From Grimontia marina (lineage in GTDB: Bacteria > Pseudomonadota > Gammaproteobacteria > Enterobacterales > Vibrionaceae), in assembly GCF_900060185.1 (NCBI RefSeq), contig NZ_FIZY01000005.1, forward strand, positions 1 to 64,000: a DNA stretch of 64,000 nucleotides. The letters are read 5' to 3'. Positions 18,242 through 27,326 of this stretch are shown here, in pieces. The notes under the pieces are model-generated. The model made no database searches. It was not told the DNA's origin and saw nothing but the letters and a program-made list of their open reading frames with translations. Positions within the stretch are counted from its first letter, which is position 1. Each line of letters opens with the position of its first letter. A program made the translations under genes and the position numbers.

Positions 18242-20419
18242 GTGACTGACGCAGCGATTGCCGAACGCAAGCCGCAGCAGTGGCGCATTAGTGCGTCAAC
18301 GCAGGCGGTAGACGACCCGTTGTTAGATTGCTTGGTCTTTTTGACTGAGCACTATGGTTCGCCGTGCTCGGGGGATGCCTTAACGGCAAGCCTGCCGATG
18401 ACTGACGCCCTATTGACACCAGATTTATTTCCACAAGCCGCAGCCCGAGCAGGGCTAACGGCAAAACTTTCACGCAGGCAACTAAAAGCGATACCAAAAC
18501 TTTTGCTGCCTTGCATACTTCTTTTGACCAACAAAAAAGCCTGCATTCTTCGTGAAATAAATGCCAACGAAAGCACGGCGTTAATCCAAACCTCTGAAAA
18601 TGGTGGTGAAGAAGAAATTTCACTGGCAGAACTGGAAGCGATGTATACCGGCTATACGTTTTTAGTTAAGCGCCAGTATCGTGGTGACAACAGCATCGAT
18701 CTTCACCTTCATGACACCAAAATCCACTGGTTCTGGCAAACAGTCAAAGATTCGTCACCTATTTATCGTGATGCTTTGATTGCTTCGGTGCTGGTCAATA
18801 TTTTCGCCTTGGTATCACCGCTATTTGTCATGAATGTCTATGACAAAGTGGTGCCTAACCTTGCCTTTGAATCGCTATGGGTGCTGGCAACGGGTGCACT
18901 GATTGCCTTTAGCTTTGACTTTCTGATGAAAAAGATGCGCTCTTACCTGATTGATATTGCGGGTAAGAAGGTCGATATCATCGTCTCATCCCGCCTGTTC
19001 GCTCGCCTGATGGGGATTCCACTAGAAAAACGAGCGAAAAGTGTCGGCGGCATGGCGAAGCAGCTTGGCGAGTTTGATGGCATTCGTGACATGCTTACAT
19101 CCGCCACCATCACGACTTTAGTTGATCTTCCTTTTGCAGCATTCTTCCTATTCGTGATTTATATCGTTGCTGGCGATTTGGCAGTCATACCTTTAGTCGC
19201 AGGCATACTCATTATTGGTTACGCCCTTTTGGTTCAACCTAAGCTGAAAGCGGCTATTGAAGAGTCCAACAAATACTCCAGCCAGAAGCATGGGCATTTA
19301 ATTGAAAGCCTTTCTGCATTGGAAGGTATTAAGGCAAATGTCGCGGAAGGTATCGTACAGAAAAGCTGGCAACAGATGACCGCACATACTGCAAATTGGA
19401 ATCTCAAGGTGAAACAAATCACCAATTCGGTCTCCTACTTTGCTTCCTTTATTGTTCAGGTCACTTCTGTTGCCGTGGTGGTGCTAGGCGTTTATCGCGT
19501 CGCAGATGCCGAAATTACCATGGGCGGCATTATCGCGGCGGTGATGCTTTCAAGCCGTGCTGTATCACCAATGGCGCAAATGGCGGGCCTCATGAGCCGC
19601 TGGAACCAAACCCAATCCGGTATGCGTCAGCTCAATGCCATGATGGATCAGGAAGATGAATTTGCGGACAAAGGCCACTTGGTTAGCCGCAAGCGCCTCA
19701 AAGGTGATATCTACGCAGACAATATTGGTTTTAGCTACCCAGAGTCAGAAAAACCAACCCTCCACCCCACCAGCCTGACCATCAACGCTGGTGAGAAAAT
19801 TGCCATTCTGGGTAAGAACGGTACGGGTAAAAGTACCCTTATCCGAATGCTATCAGGCCTTTATCAGCCAACGGCAGGCAGCTTGCGATTTGATGGTGTC
19901 GATGCCAAGCAAATTCACCCAGCAGATCTGCGTCGCAATGTGGGTTATCTGGCACAGGATGTAACGTTATTTCACGGTACGATACGCGAAAATATCATGT
20001 TTGGCACAAGACAGGTGACAGAACACCAGTTAATTCGTGCCACACAACTGTCAGGTGTGGGGATATTTACCTCGCAGGATAGCGAAGGTCTTGATAAACA
20101 AGTAGGCGAGCGTGGCGAGGCCCTATCCCGTGGTCAGCGACAATCAGTCGCACTGGCACGCGCCCTGCTCAATGACCCACCACTACTCATCATGGACGAG
20201 CCCACCGCCAGCCTTGATGCCCATGCGGAAAACCAGTTTATTCATGCCATGAAGTTCGCCTCGAAAGACCGAACTTTGGTGATGATCACCCACAAAATGG
20301 CGCTGCTTCAATTGGTAGATCGTGTGATTGTGATGGACAAAGGCCGCATTGTCATGGATGGACCAAGGGATAAGGTGCTTGAGCGTCTAAACGGCAACGG
20401 AGGAGGTCAAAATGACTAA
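18242..20419 (+). CDS. lapB: Type I secretion ABC transporter, LapB-like
   Basis: A 725-residue inner-membrane ATPase that powers export of the adjacent adhesin. The N-terminal about 140 residues look like a C39-peptidase-like domain of the non-cleaving type; I see no convincing catalytic Cys-His pair, which fits RTX exporters. Six membrane segments follow between about 170 and 450. The nucleotide-binding domain has Walker A GKNGTGKST (524-532), signature LSRGQRQ (628-634) and Walker B LLIMDE (648-653). The start is GTG after GAGAGAAA. It overlaps the next gene by 8 bases, so they are translationally coupled. Confidence 0.93.
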   Translation: MTDAAIAERKPQQWRISASTQAVDDPLLDCLVFLTEHYGSPCSGDALTASLPMTDALLTPDLFPQAAARAGLTAKLSRRQLKAIPKLLLPCILLLTNKKACILREINANESTALIQTSENGGEEEISLAELEAMYTGYTFLVKRQYRGDNSIDLHLHDTKIHWFWQTVKDSSPIYRDALIASVLVNIFALVSPLFVMNVYDKVVPNLAFESLWVLATGALIAFSFDFLMKKMRSYLIDIAGKKVDIIVSSRLFARLMGIPLEKRAKSVGGMAKQLGEFDGIRDMLTSATITTLVDLPFAAFFLFVIYIVAGDLAVIPLVAGILIIGYALLVQPKLKAAIEESNKYSSQKHGHLIESLSALEGIKANVAEGIVQKSWQQMTAHTANWNLKVKQITNSVSYFASFIVQVTSVAVVVLGVYRVADAEITMGGIIAAVMLSSRAVSPMAQMAGLMSRWNQTQSGMRQLNAMMDQEDEFADKGHLVSRKRLKGDIYADNIGFSYPESEKPTLHPTSLTINAGEKIAILGKNGTGKSTLIRMLSGLYQPTAGSLRFDGVDAKQIHPADLRRNVGYLAQDVTLFHGTIRENIMFGTRQVTEHQLIRATQLSGVGIFTSQDSEGLDKQVGERGEALSRGQRQSVALARALLNDPPLLIMDEPTASLDAHAENQFIHAMKFASKDRTLVMITHKMALLQLVDRVIVMDKGRIVMDGPRDKVLERLNGNGGGQND

Positions 20420-21794
20420 CGCACTAAAGCGTGATGACATTGAAATGACCGATGACGTCTATGGTGCCATGCTAACAGACGCGCCGGTGCGTTACCGTCT
20501 TGTTATCTGGGGTGTATTTGCTTTCTTCGCTGCCATTATCACCTGGGCCGCATTTGCTTCTTTAGACCGTGTCACCCGCGGTGAAGGCAAGGTTATTCCT
20601 TCCTCTCAGGTTCAGCTCATTCAAAGCTTGGATGGCGGTATTTTACAAGCCATGTATGTGCAAGAAGGCCAGTTAGTCAAACAAGGCGAGCCCCTAGCCC
20701 GCATTGACGATACTCGCTTCCGTTCTGACTTTGCACAGCAAGAAGAAGAAGTCTCCAGCCTACGTGCCAACATCATTCGTATGCGCTCAGAGCTTCGCAG
20801 CATTGAGCTGTCTCCTACCGCGCCCAATTGGCGAGAACAAATTGCCATCACCCTGTCTCCGCTTGAATTTCCTGCCGAGCTTGAAGAGTCAGAGCCTGCG
20901 CTTATTGAAGGGCAGCGTCAGGAATACGAAGGCCGTTTATTGGATCTGAAAAACCGCCTTGAGATTTTGGCTCGCCAAATTTTGCAAAAACAGCAAGAGA
21001 GTCAGGAGGTTGAATCTAAAATCCGCACTTTGTCAGACAGTTTTGGCCTGATAAAGCGTGAACTCAAAATTACTATTCCACTGGCGAAAAAAGGCATCGT
21101 TTCAGAAGTCGATTTGCTCAAACTCGAGCGCCAGGTCAATGATCTTAAAGGTGAGTTGGACTCCCTTCGTCTCATGCAGCCGAAAATCAAAGCAACGGTC
21201 GATGAAGCCATTTTAAAGCGTCGTGAAGCCGTGCTCGCATTCAGCAATGAAACCCGTTCGAAAATGAGTGAGCTGGAAACCCGTCTTTCCCGCTTAAGCC
21301 AAGCCCAGGTAGGCGCACAGGATAAAGTAGACAAAGCGGTTATCACTGCGCCAGTCACCGGCACCATCAAAACCATTCATATCAATACCCTTGGTGGCGT
21401 CGTCCAGCCGGGTGTTGATTTGATAGAAATCGTTCCTGCCGAGGATCAGCTTCTTATCGAAGCCAAGATCGCACCGAAGGATATCGCGTTCCTGCACGCG
21501 GGCCTGCCTTCAGTTGTCAAGGTAACGGCATATGATTTCACGCGTTATGGCGGCCTCAACGGCACGTTGGAGCACATCAGCGCGGACACCACGCAGGATG
21601 AAGAAGGTAACAGTTTTTATCTGGTTAGGATCCGGACGGAGAAATCCAGTCTGGAGAAAAAAGATGGCAGCGAACTGCCGATCATTCCGGGCATGTTGAC
21701 CTCAGTGGACATCATTACCGGTAAACGGACAGTTCTCGAGTATTTGCTGAATCCCATATTGAGAGCGAAAGAGTCAGCGCTCCGAGAGCGTTGA
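20412..21794 (+). CDS. lapC: Type I secretion membrane fusion protein (HlyD family), LapC-like
   Basis: A 460-residue periplasmic adaptor that links the ABC protein to the outer-membrane channel. It has a cytoplasmic N-terminus and one membrane segment near residues 30-50 (LVIWGVFAFFAAIITWAAF). A lipoyl-like half (GGILQAMYVQEGQLVKQGEPLARI), a long coiled coil (about 95-300) and the returning lipoyl/beta-barrel part (APVTGTIKTIHINTLGGVV) follow. All features of the HlyD family are present. The ATG lies inside the end of the preceding gene, with AGGAGG directly upstream. Confidence 0.94.
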   Translation: MTNALKRDDIEMTDDVYGAMLTDAPVRYRLVIWGVFAFFAAIITWAAFASLDRVTRGEGKVIPSSQVQLIQSLDGGILQAMYVQEGQLVKQGEPLARIDDTRFRSDFAQQEEEVSSLRANIIRMRSELRSIELSPTAPNWREQIAITLSPLEFPAELEESEPALIEGQRQEYEGRLLDLKNRLEILARQILQKQQESQEVESKIRTLSDSFGLIKRELKITIPLAKKGIVSEVDLLKLERQVNDLKGELDSLRLMQPKIKATVDEAILKRREAVLAFSNETRSKMSELETRLSRLSQAQVGAQDKVDKAVITAPVTGTIKTIHINTLGGVVQPGVDLIEIVPAEDQLLIEAKIAPKDIAFLHAGLPSVVKVTAYDFTRYGGLNGTLEHISADTTQDEEGNSFYLVRIRTEKSSLEKKDGSELPIIPGMLTSVDIITGKRTVLEYLLNPILRAKESALRER

Positions 21795-21816
21795 TAATAA
21801 TAACAAGGAGAGAGTA

Positions 21817-23232
21817 ATGAAAAACAGTGTTGGCCACTCGCTCAGAAGAAGTGTCACCGCATTGGCAGTTGCGGCGACCTTACTTCCTGCAGCGGCTGCC
21901 GCTCAATCACTTGAGCAGGCAGTAGCAACAGCACTGGATACTAACCCGCAAATCAGGCAAGCATTTAATCGCTTTAAAGCAAGCGAAGAGCAAGTTAATC
22001 AAGCCAGCGCGGGCTACTATCCAACCATCGATTTTGATGCAGGCATTGGCCGTGAATGGACAGAAAGTCCGTCGACCAGACGAGACTCTGTAATCTACGG
22101 GGTCGATGAAGAAGTCGAAATGACTCGACGGGAAATTGGTGTGTCACTTCGTCAGGTGCTTTTCAGTGGCTTTCAAACAACAAACGAAGTCAAACGTACC
22201 GAATTTGAAGCCAGCGCTGAACAGTGGACCCTATACGCCACCGCAGAAGACTTGGCACTAGAAGTCTCGCGTGCTTATCTCGAGTTCTTGCGTGCAGAGC
22301 AAATAGTAGGGCTCGCACAACATAACTTGGAAAGCCATCAGGTTATCTATGGGCAGGTCAAACAGAAAACGGATTCTGGTCTGGGCTCAACCGCGGACTT
22401 ATCCCAGGTAACCGGTCGACTGGCTCGTGCTCACTCGAACCTAATCTCAGCACAGAACAACCTCTCTGATGCCAGAATTTCCTATCAGCGCATCGTTAAC
22501 CGCGCACCAGAAGACACTCGGATTCCCGTGCCGGATGCTGTGATGCTGCCAACCTCGCTCGAATCAGCAATGGAGATGGCAAAAGCATCTCACCCAACGT
22601 TAAAAGCCGCGGACAATGACATCAATGCTGCCAAAGCACAGCGTGCCTCAGCCAAAGGAAATTACTACCCACAGGTAACTTTCGATCTGTCCGCCAGTTG
22701 GGATGACAATCTGGATGGTAATGACGGAACAACCGCGAACCCATTTGATTCACCAGCCGACGTTGGCGGCAACAATGATGAAATCCTCGCTATGGTTCGC
22801 GTTAACTACAACCTGTTCTCTGGTGGCGTAGACAAAGCCCGTGAACGTGAAGCCGCTTACAGTATCAATGAATCAAAAGCAGTTCGGCTTAATGCCTACC
22901 GCGACATTGAAGAAGGCACCACCCTGGCTTGGAATGCCCGTGTTTTCCTGAAACAACAAATGCAGTACCTTCGCCAACACGTTGAAGCTTCGACCGAAAC
23001 ACGAAATGCCTATGAGGATCAGTTCAAACTGGGCCAGCGAACATTGATTGATGTGCTGGATTCAGAAAACGAACTTTTCCAGGCGCGTCGTGAGTATCTC
23101 ACCGCAGAGTACGATGACCTTATCGCCCAATATCGACTGTTGAATGCAACGGGTCAGTTGTTGGCATCACTACGCGTCACCACCCCTGAAGTATGGAAAG
23201 GAGACGAAAACTACGAAGGAGGGGTCAAGTAA
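21817..23232 (+). CDS. lapE: TolC family outer-membrane channel for type I secretion, LapE-like
   Basis: A 471-residue outer-membrane protein with a Sec signal peptide (about 1-29, ending AAAAAQ). It carries the duplicated TolC-type helical repeat, with LEQAVATALDTNPQIRQA at the start of the first half. The second half has AMEMAKASHPTLKAADNDINAAKAQ and the typical NAYEDQFKLGQRTLIDVLDSENEL near the end. It should complete the export channel for the adhesin. The gene follows lapC by 22 bases after AAGGAGAGAG, and its stop codon shares a base with the next start codon (TAATG). Confidence 0.93.
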   Translation: MKNSVGHSLRRSVTALAVAATLLPAAAAAQSLEQAVATALDTNPQIRQAFNRFKASEEQVNQASAGYYPTIDFDAGIGREWTESPSTRRDSVIYGVDEEVEMTRREIGVSLRQVLFSGFQTTNEVKRTEFEASAEQWTLYATAEDLALEVSRAYLEFLRAEQIVGLAQHNLESHQVIYGQVKQKTDSGLGSTADLSQVTGRLARAHSNLISAQNNLSDARISYQRIVNRAPEDTRIPVPDAVMLPTSLESAMEMAKASHPTLKAADNDINAAKAQRASAKGNYYPQVTFDLSASWDDNLDGNDGTTANPFDSPADVGGNNDEILAMVRVNYNLFSGGVDKAREREAAYSINESKAVRLNAYRDIEEGTTLAWNARVFLKQQMQYLRQHVEASTETRNAYEDQFKLGQRTLIDVLDSENELFQARREYLTAEYDDLIAQYRLLNATGQLLASLRVTTPEVWKGDENYEGGVK

Positions 23233-23825
23233 TGAAAAAGGGATTCACTATTCTTTCAGTACTGCTCTTGGCAGGCTGCAGCTCACAAGGCATCGTGACT
23301 ATGCAAGACACCTCACCACAGGTGAATGAACTGCGTGATCTTGACTATGACGGCGTGATAAAAGCCCGTGAGAAGTGTGATGAAACGCTTCGCGGCGCGG
23401 CCGTTGATAACGATGGCTGCCCTCAAGATAAAACCGTAAAGCAAAGCTTTCGCCTGAATGTCACTTTTCCAAATGACTCATCAGAGTTGCGTCCAAGCAA
23501 CTATGCCAAATTGGAGCAATTGGCTGACTTCCTGAATGATCAGAAGAACGCTTCGGTCACGATTGAGGGTCATGCCAGTAAGGTCGGTAACCCTGCTTAT
23601 AACCTTACGCTTTCTCAGCGTCGCGCAGATGCTGTTGCAAAAGCTTTGGTCAACGACTTTGATATCGATGCGTCCCGCGTTGATGCTATCGGCTATGGCG
23701 ACACAGTGCCATTGAACGACGAAGACTCTGAGTATGCACATGACGTGAACCGACGTGTTATGGCCACCCTCTCAGGCAGCTACAGCACCACGGACATGCG
23801 CTGGACCATTTTCACGGTCAATTGA
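23232..23825 (+). CDS. OmpA-like peptidoglycan-binding lipoprotein of the secretion operon
   Basis: A 197-residue lipoprotein with signal peptide and lipobox LLAGC (Cys16). After the acylated cysteine comes an Asp-rich stretch (DLDYDGVIKAREKCDET...VDNDGCP) like the thrombospondin type 3 calcium repeats of OmpA proteins. Then comes an OmpA C-terminal domain (about 80-185) with LTLSQRRADAVAKAL and VNRRV, which binds peptidoglycan. It probably anchors the secretion channel or the outer membrane to the cell wall. It begins one base inside the lapE stop codon and so belongs to the same operon. Such genes occur beside some T1SS adhesin operons; the exact role is inferred. Confidence 0.88.
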   Translation: MKKGFTILSVLLLAGCSSQGIVTMQDTSPQVNELRDLDYDGVIKAREKCDETLRGAAVDNDGCPQDKTVKQSFRLNVTFPNDSSELRPSNYAKLEQLADFLNDQKNASVTIEGHASKVGNPAYNLTLSQRRADAVAKALVNDFDIDASRVDAIGYGDTVPLNDEDSEYAHDVNRRVMATLSGSYSTTDMRWTIFTVN

Positions 23826-23829
23826 TTGG

Positions 23830-23859
23830 TAAAGGCCGGCGCGCTGTGCCGGCCTTTAC
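23830..23859 (+). terminator. Hairpin after the OmpA-like gene
   Basis: AAAGGCCGGC and GCCGGCCTTT form a very stable stem. The following tract is short (TTTACTTATT), so termination may be partial and the lapD-like gene, 28 bases on, may be read through. Confidence 0.65.
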
Positions 23860-23886
23860 TTATTGTGTGTTAATTAGAGACTCACT

Positions 23887-25824
23887 ATGTTTACACGACG
23901 TTCGCCACTGGTTGGGGTTTACCTGTCGGCAATTTTGTTAGCCTTGTTGTCACTACTCGCCATGCTGTCAAATGGCATTAGTCAACAGCAACAACAATTG
24001 ACCCGACATGCTGATACCGTTGAAACCCAGTTGACCCAAGTTCTGCCTACCTTGGTGGCTTACTACGACACGGATGCGATTGCACGTATCACGAACGCTA
24101 CGCTTTCATCTGAACTGACCCAGATAACATTGACCGACCAGGTCACTGCAGAGCAAGGTATTTGGTCAAGGAAAGACGCGGTTGCCCAAACAGACTACTG
24201 GTTTCAACAACTCGGTTCGGTGCAGCCTATCGAGCGGGTTATTCCACTGCACCACGACGGTTCAGAGGTGGCGACCTTGACCCTTTCGTTTTCACCAGAT
24301 TTAGCCAATCAGCAAATTTATCGGGATTTTAATCAGCTAGCGCTTACGCTCGGGGCAACCATTGTCTCCTTGTTAACGGTTTTCACTCTAGCTTTCAATC
24401 GGAACAAAAGGGCCATTGCCCACGTAACCAAAACACTGAACAGCCTGGCTGAAAAGGACTTTACGTCATCACAAGCTAAACAACGTTCGGGGGTGAAATC
24501 ACTGGATGTGGCGCTAGATAACCTCTCCTCTCACATTCAGAGAATGATCCAATCGCTGCATAAAGAGCTGAAAACCCTGAATAACAGTATGATGTACGAT
24601 ACTGCCTCTGGGCTACCAAACCGTCAGTATTTCATCCACCAGCTCAACAGTTGGATGAGCGATGATGAAGGTGTACCGGGTGCAGTGGTGATCGCTAACA
24701 TGAGTTGGCTTGATACCATTTATCGTCGTTATGGCTATGCCGCTCGTGACGAAACCTGGCGTTTACTGTCGACTTCTTTGCAATCAGCATTCAGCGCTTT
24801 ACCAAATATCTGTGTGGCGCGCATCAGCGAAACCGAAATTGCGCTAATCCTCCCAGAATGCAGTGAAGAACAAAGTCGCAACGGCCTTCATACACTGATT
24901 AGTACCCTCAATAATGAAGTCACCATGGCAGGGTTTGAGACCAATGAAGGTTTCTATGTTGGTGTGGTACATGGTCATGGTCTACCAGGCACTCAACTGA
25001 TGTCCTTGGCGGATAACGCACTTCAACGCGCCATCAAACACCATGAAGTGTTCGTGTTTAACCGTGGTTCAGAAGAGCAGGTCATCGACCGCGAAACCTG
25101 GCGCTCTTTGTTGGATAATGCGCTCAAGAAAAAAGCGGTTCGACTCCTTTCCCAGCCGGTGTATCGCTTATTTGGAGACACAACAGATCCACTGCATAGT
25201 GAAGTGTTTACCCAAGCTAACATTGAAGGAACCTGGCAATCCGGCGGAAGATTGATGCCCTATATCCAGCTGTTTGAGAAAGGCGTAGAGTTTGATCGTG
25301 TGGTGGTCGAACAGTTGCTAAATCTTCATAAAATTAAACCTATCACCCAGCCTTTAGCCTTAAACCTGACCGATGACAGTCTTGAAAACCGACAATTTAT
25401 CAGTTGGCTTCAGAATTTGCTGAAAAGTGAACTCCCGGCGGAAAATATTTGCTTTGAGATCAGTGAAGCCAGTGCACGCAATAACCTCACGGCGTGTATC
25501 AGCTTCAGTGAAGCAGTCAGACAAACAGGGGCAACAATTGGTATCGATCACTTCGGACGCTATTTACAGGAGGTCGAGTATCTTTCGGTGTTGAAGCCGG
25601 GTTATGTCAAGCTGGATCAGGCGCTTAGCCAAAATCAGAATGCACAGAACCGCGTCTTCACGGAAACGCTGGCCAATATCGCGGACTCACAAAACATTAC
25701 TGTGATTGCCACTGGCGTGAAAGACGATGAAAGCAAGGCAAGGATAAATGCCGACTTCATCGATGCTTATCAAGGTTTTATTCATCCACCAGTGCCGATA
25801 ACCCCTTCTGAGCAAACCGCATAA
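23887..25824 (+). CDS. lapD: LapD-like c-di-GMP receptor with degenerate GGDEF and EAL domains
   Basis: A 645-residue inner-membrane protein. Membrane segments near 8-28 and 151-170 flank a periplasmic domain of the LapD/MoxY type. A HAMP-like linker (171-225), a GGDEF-fold domain and an EAL-fold domain follow. The cyclase site reads ISETE instead of GGDEF (about 313-317). The phosphodiesterase EAL is SEV, and DDFGTG is IDHFGR, so it should bind but not make or cut c-di-GMP. By analogy with Pseudomonas LapD, the bound form holds the protease LapG in the periplasm and keeps the adhesin on the cell. It follows the adhesin export genes; no lapG is adjacent. Confidence 0.88.
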   Translation: MFTRRSPLVGVYLSAILLALLSLLAMLSNGISQQQQQLTRHADTVETQLTQVLPTLVAYYDTDAIARITNATLSSELTQITLTDQVTAEQGIWSRKDAVAQTDYWFQQLGSVQPIERVIPLHHDGSEVATLTLSFSPDLANQQIYRDFNQLALTLGATIVSLLTVFTLAFNRNKRAIAHVTKTLNSLAEKDFTSSQAKQRSGVKSLDVALDNLSSHIQRMIQSLHKELKTLNNSMMYDTASGLPNRQYFIHQLNSWMSDDEGVPGAVVIANMSWLDTIYRRYGYAARDETWRLLSTSLQSAFSALPNICVARISETEIALILPECSEEQSRNGLHTLISTLNNEVTMAGFETNEGFYVGVVHGHGLPGTQLMSLADNALQRAIKHHEVFVFNRGSEEQVIDRETWRSLLDNALKKKAVRLLSQPVYRLFGDTTDPLHSEVFTQANIEGTWQSGGRLMPYIQLFEKGVEFDRVVVEQLLNLHKIKPITQPLALNLTDDSLENRQFISWLQNLLKSELPAENICFEISEASARNNLTACISFSEAVRQTGATIGIDHFGRYLQEVEYLSVLKPGYVKLDQALSQNQNAQNRVFTETLANIADSQNITVIATGVKDDESKARINADFIDAYQGFIHPPVPITPSEQTA

Positions 25825-25826
25825 CG

Positions 25827-25856
25827 AAGAGAACCCGCTGCAGCGGGTTCTCTTTT
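25827..25856. terminator. Terminator between convergent lapD-like gene and rimI
   Basis: AGAGAACCCGC and GCGGGTTCTCT pair closely and are followed by TTTT. It can serve the plus-strand gene; on the minus strand the run is shorter. Confidence 0.75.
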
Positions 25857-25873
25857 AAGGGCGGCTGGGCGAT

Positions 25874-26320
25874 TTATTCGAACCAACAACTCATGATCAG
25901 AGCATCTTCCCTGCCAGACGCCGTCGGGTAGTAATCATACCGACGATCAAACTCGTTAAATCCCAAAGCTTCATAAAGCCTGATAGCTGATTGATTGCTC
26001 TCACGCACTTCCAACCAGGCCTCTTCCCCACCCGCTTCGCGCATGCAATCAAGAAATGCCTGAAGAAGCTGCTTACCATGTCCTTTTCCTTGAAACTCGG
26101 GGCAAACAGCAATATTCAACAATGAGGCTTCGCCTGCCACACATTGGGCAAAGAAGTAGCCAATCAGTTGATTATCTATAACCAATACGCGGTTACAGCC
26201 AAATTTGGCTTCTGGTTTTCTAAGCAGGCTTTCAGCCCAGGGGTGGCTATGAGCGGTTTGTTCAATACGCACGACTTCGTCCAACCACTGGCTGTCCATC
26301 GGAAGGATTTCAGGATTCAT
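25874..26320 (-). CDS. rimI: Ribosomal protein S18 N-terminal alanine acetyltransferase
   Basis: A 148-residue GNAT-fold enzyme that transfers an acetyl group from acetyl-CoA to the N-terminal alanine of ribosomal protein S18. The acetyl-CoA loop reads VCPEFQGKGHGKQLL. The C-terminal WLEVRESNQSAIRLYEALGF and RRYDYYP are typical of RimI. It overlaps the end of holD by 11 bases, the same holD-rimI order as in E. coli. Confidence 0.94.
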   Translation of the reverse strand: MNPEILPMDSQWLDEVVRIEQTAHSHPWAESLLRKPEAKFGCNRVLVIDNQLIGYFFAQCVAGEASLLNIAVCPEFQGKGHGKQLLQAFLDCMREAGGEEAWLEVRESNQSAIRLYEALGFNEFDRRYDYYPTASGREDALIMSCWFE

Positions 26321-26705
26321 ATTGCTTTATCTGCTGCCAAAGTTGTTTCTTGGCAAGTTGATCATTGTCGAGTACGGCGAGTGAAGGTGACGTTAACATC
26401 TTCACCCCGTCAATATCTGTTTGTTGAGTACCTGCAAACCAACACCAATCCAGCTGGTGCTTTCCAAGCAAATTAACTGCCTGCGGCGGAAGATAAAGGG
26501 CCTGTTCAACAGATAATTTCATGCTGGCAAGCACCTTACTGAATAGCCAAGCTTCCTGTTCACTGGGCTGAGCATCACACACCAGCAGCAGTTTACAATG
26601 TTCAGGCAGAGAAACAGGCTGAGGGGCTAAGTCGGGATAGCACTCAGGTCGTCGGATATCCCATACCGTGATCCCCATTTCCTTCAGTCTTTGTAAATCG
26701 TTCAT
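26310..26705 (-). CDS. holD: DNA polymerase III psi subunit
   Basis: HolD links the clamp-loader complex to single-strand binding protein through the chi subunit. The 131-residue product is poorly conserved, as usual for psi. It keeps the N-terminal LKEMGITVWDIRRPE (the chi-contacting start, compare LQQLGITQWSLRRP in E. coli), the central LLLVCDAQPS and the terminal LWQQIKQYE. I start it at MNDLQRLKEMG; an ATG five codons upstream (MSESG) is equally possible. Its position before rimI supports the call. Confidence 0.87.
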   Translation of the reverse strand: MNDLQRLKEMGITVWDIRRPECYPDLAPQPVSLPEHCKLLLVCDAQPSEQEAWLFSKVLASMKLSVEQALYLPPQAVNLLGKHQLDWCWFAGTQQTDIDGVKMLTSPSLAVLDNDQLAKKQLWQQIKQYES

Positions 26706-26770
26706 GCCGCTTTCACTCATTCTGCCGTGTGTACAAATGCTATCAAAGGCCAAGAGTAAACAACACAAAG

Positions 26771-26796
26771 AAAAAGAGCTGCTACCGCAGCCCTTA
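26771..26796 (-). terminator. yhbS terminator
   Basis: On the minus strand GGGCTGC and GCAGCTC pair around GGTA and are followed by a T-rich run. It lies between yhbS and holD. Confidence 0.75.
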
Positions 26797-26822
26797 GTGT
26801 TTTTGGGGTACATTGGAATGAT

Positions 26823-27326
26823 CTACAGCGCATCAAACTCTTGGCAATAAGCCACTTCACCACGCGCTTCGTCAAATACTCCTGGCGTAAATTCAAACGC
26901 CATAAAGGCCTCTGCAGGTACATCCCATTTACAGCTAAGGCCAAAATCCTCAGCTGGCTTAAAACCAAATCGGCTGTAGTAAGCCGGGTCGCCCAACACC
27001 ACACAAGCGGGATAACCAAACTCGTTCAGCGTATCAAATCCTTCACGGACGAGCTGGGCCGCAATCCCCTGTTGACGATAACCGGGATGCACACACAAAG
27101 GCGCTAAGCCTTGAACGCCAGTATCGGTTTCACCAACCAGCACCGGGCTGAACATTAGGTGTCCAACCACTTCGCCATCATCATTACACGCCACCAGCGA
27201 CAAGGTGTTATGGCCATTCTCCCGCAGCGCACGGACCAAAGCAGCTTCTGCCTCGGTCGGAAATACGTTTTTCAGCAGTCTATCAATGGCCAGCTGATCA
27301 GCCAGCGCTTCAGATCTTATGAGCAT
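26823..27326 (-). CDS. yhbS: GNAT family N-acetyltransferase YhbS
   Basis: A 167-residue acetyltransferase-fold protein close to E. coli YhbS. The acetyl-CoA motif is VHPGYRQQGIAAQLV, and FDTLNEFGYPACVVLGDPAYYSRFGF is the YhbS signature. The substrate is not known to me. I start it at MLIRSEALADQ, which has ACGAGG seven bases upstream; an in-frame ATG six codons earlier is less well placed. It overlaps the end of ubiT by 17 bases. E. coli keeps yhbS next to yhbT (ubiT). Confidence 0.9.
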   Translation of the reverse strand: MLIRSEALADQLAIDRLLKNVFPTEAEAALVRALRENGHNTLSLVACNDDGEVVGHLMFSPVLVGETDTGVQGLAPLCVHPGYRQQGIAAQLVREGFDTLNEFGYPACVVLGDPAYYSRFGFKPAEDFGLSCKWDVPAEAFMAFEFTPGVFDEARGEVAYCQEFDAL

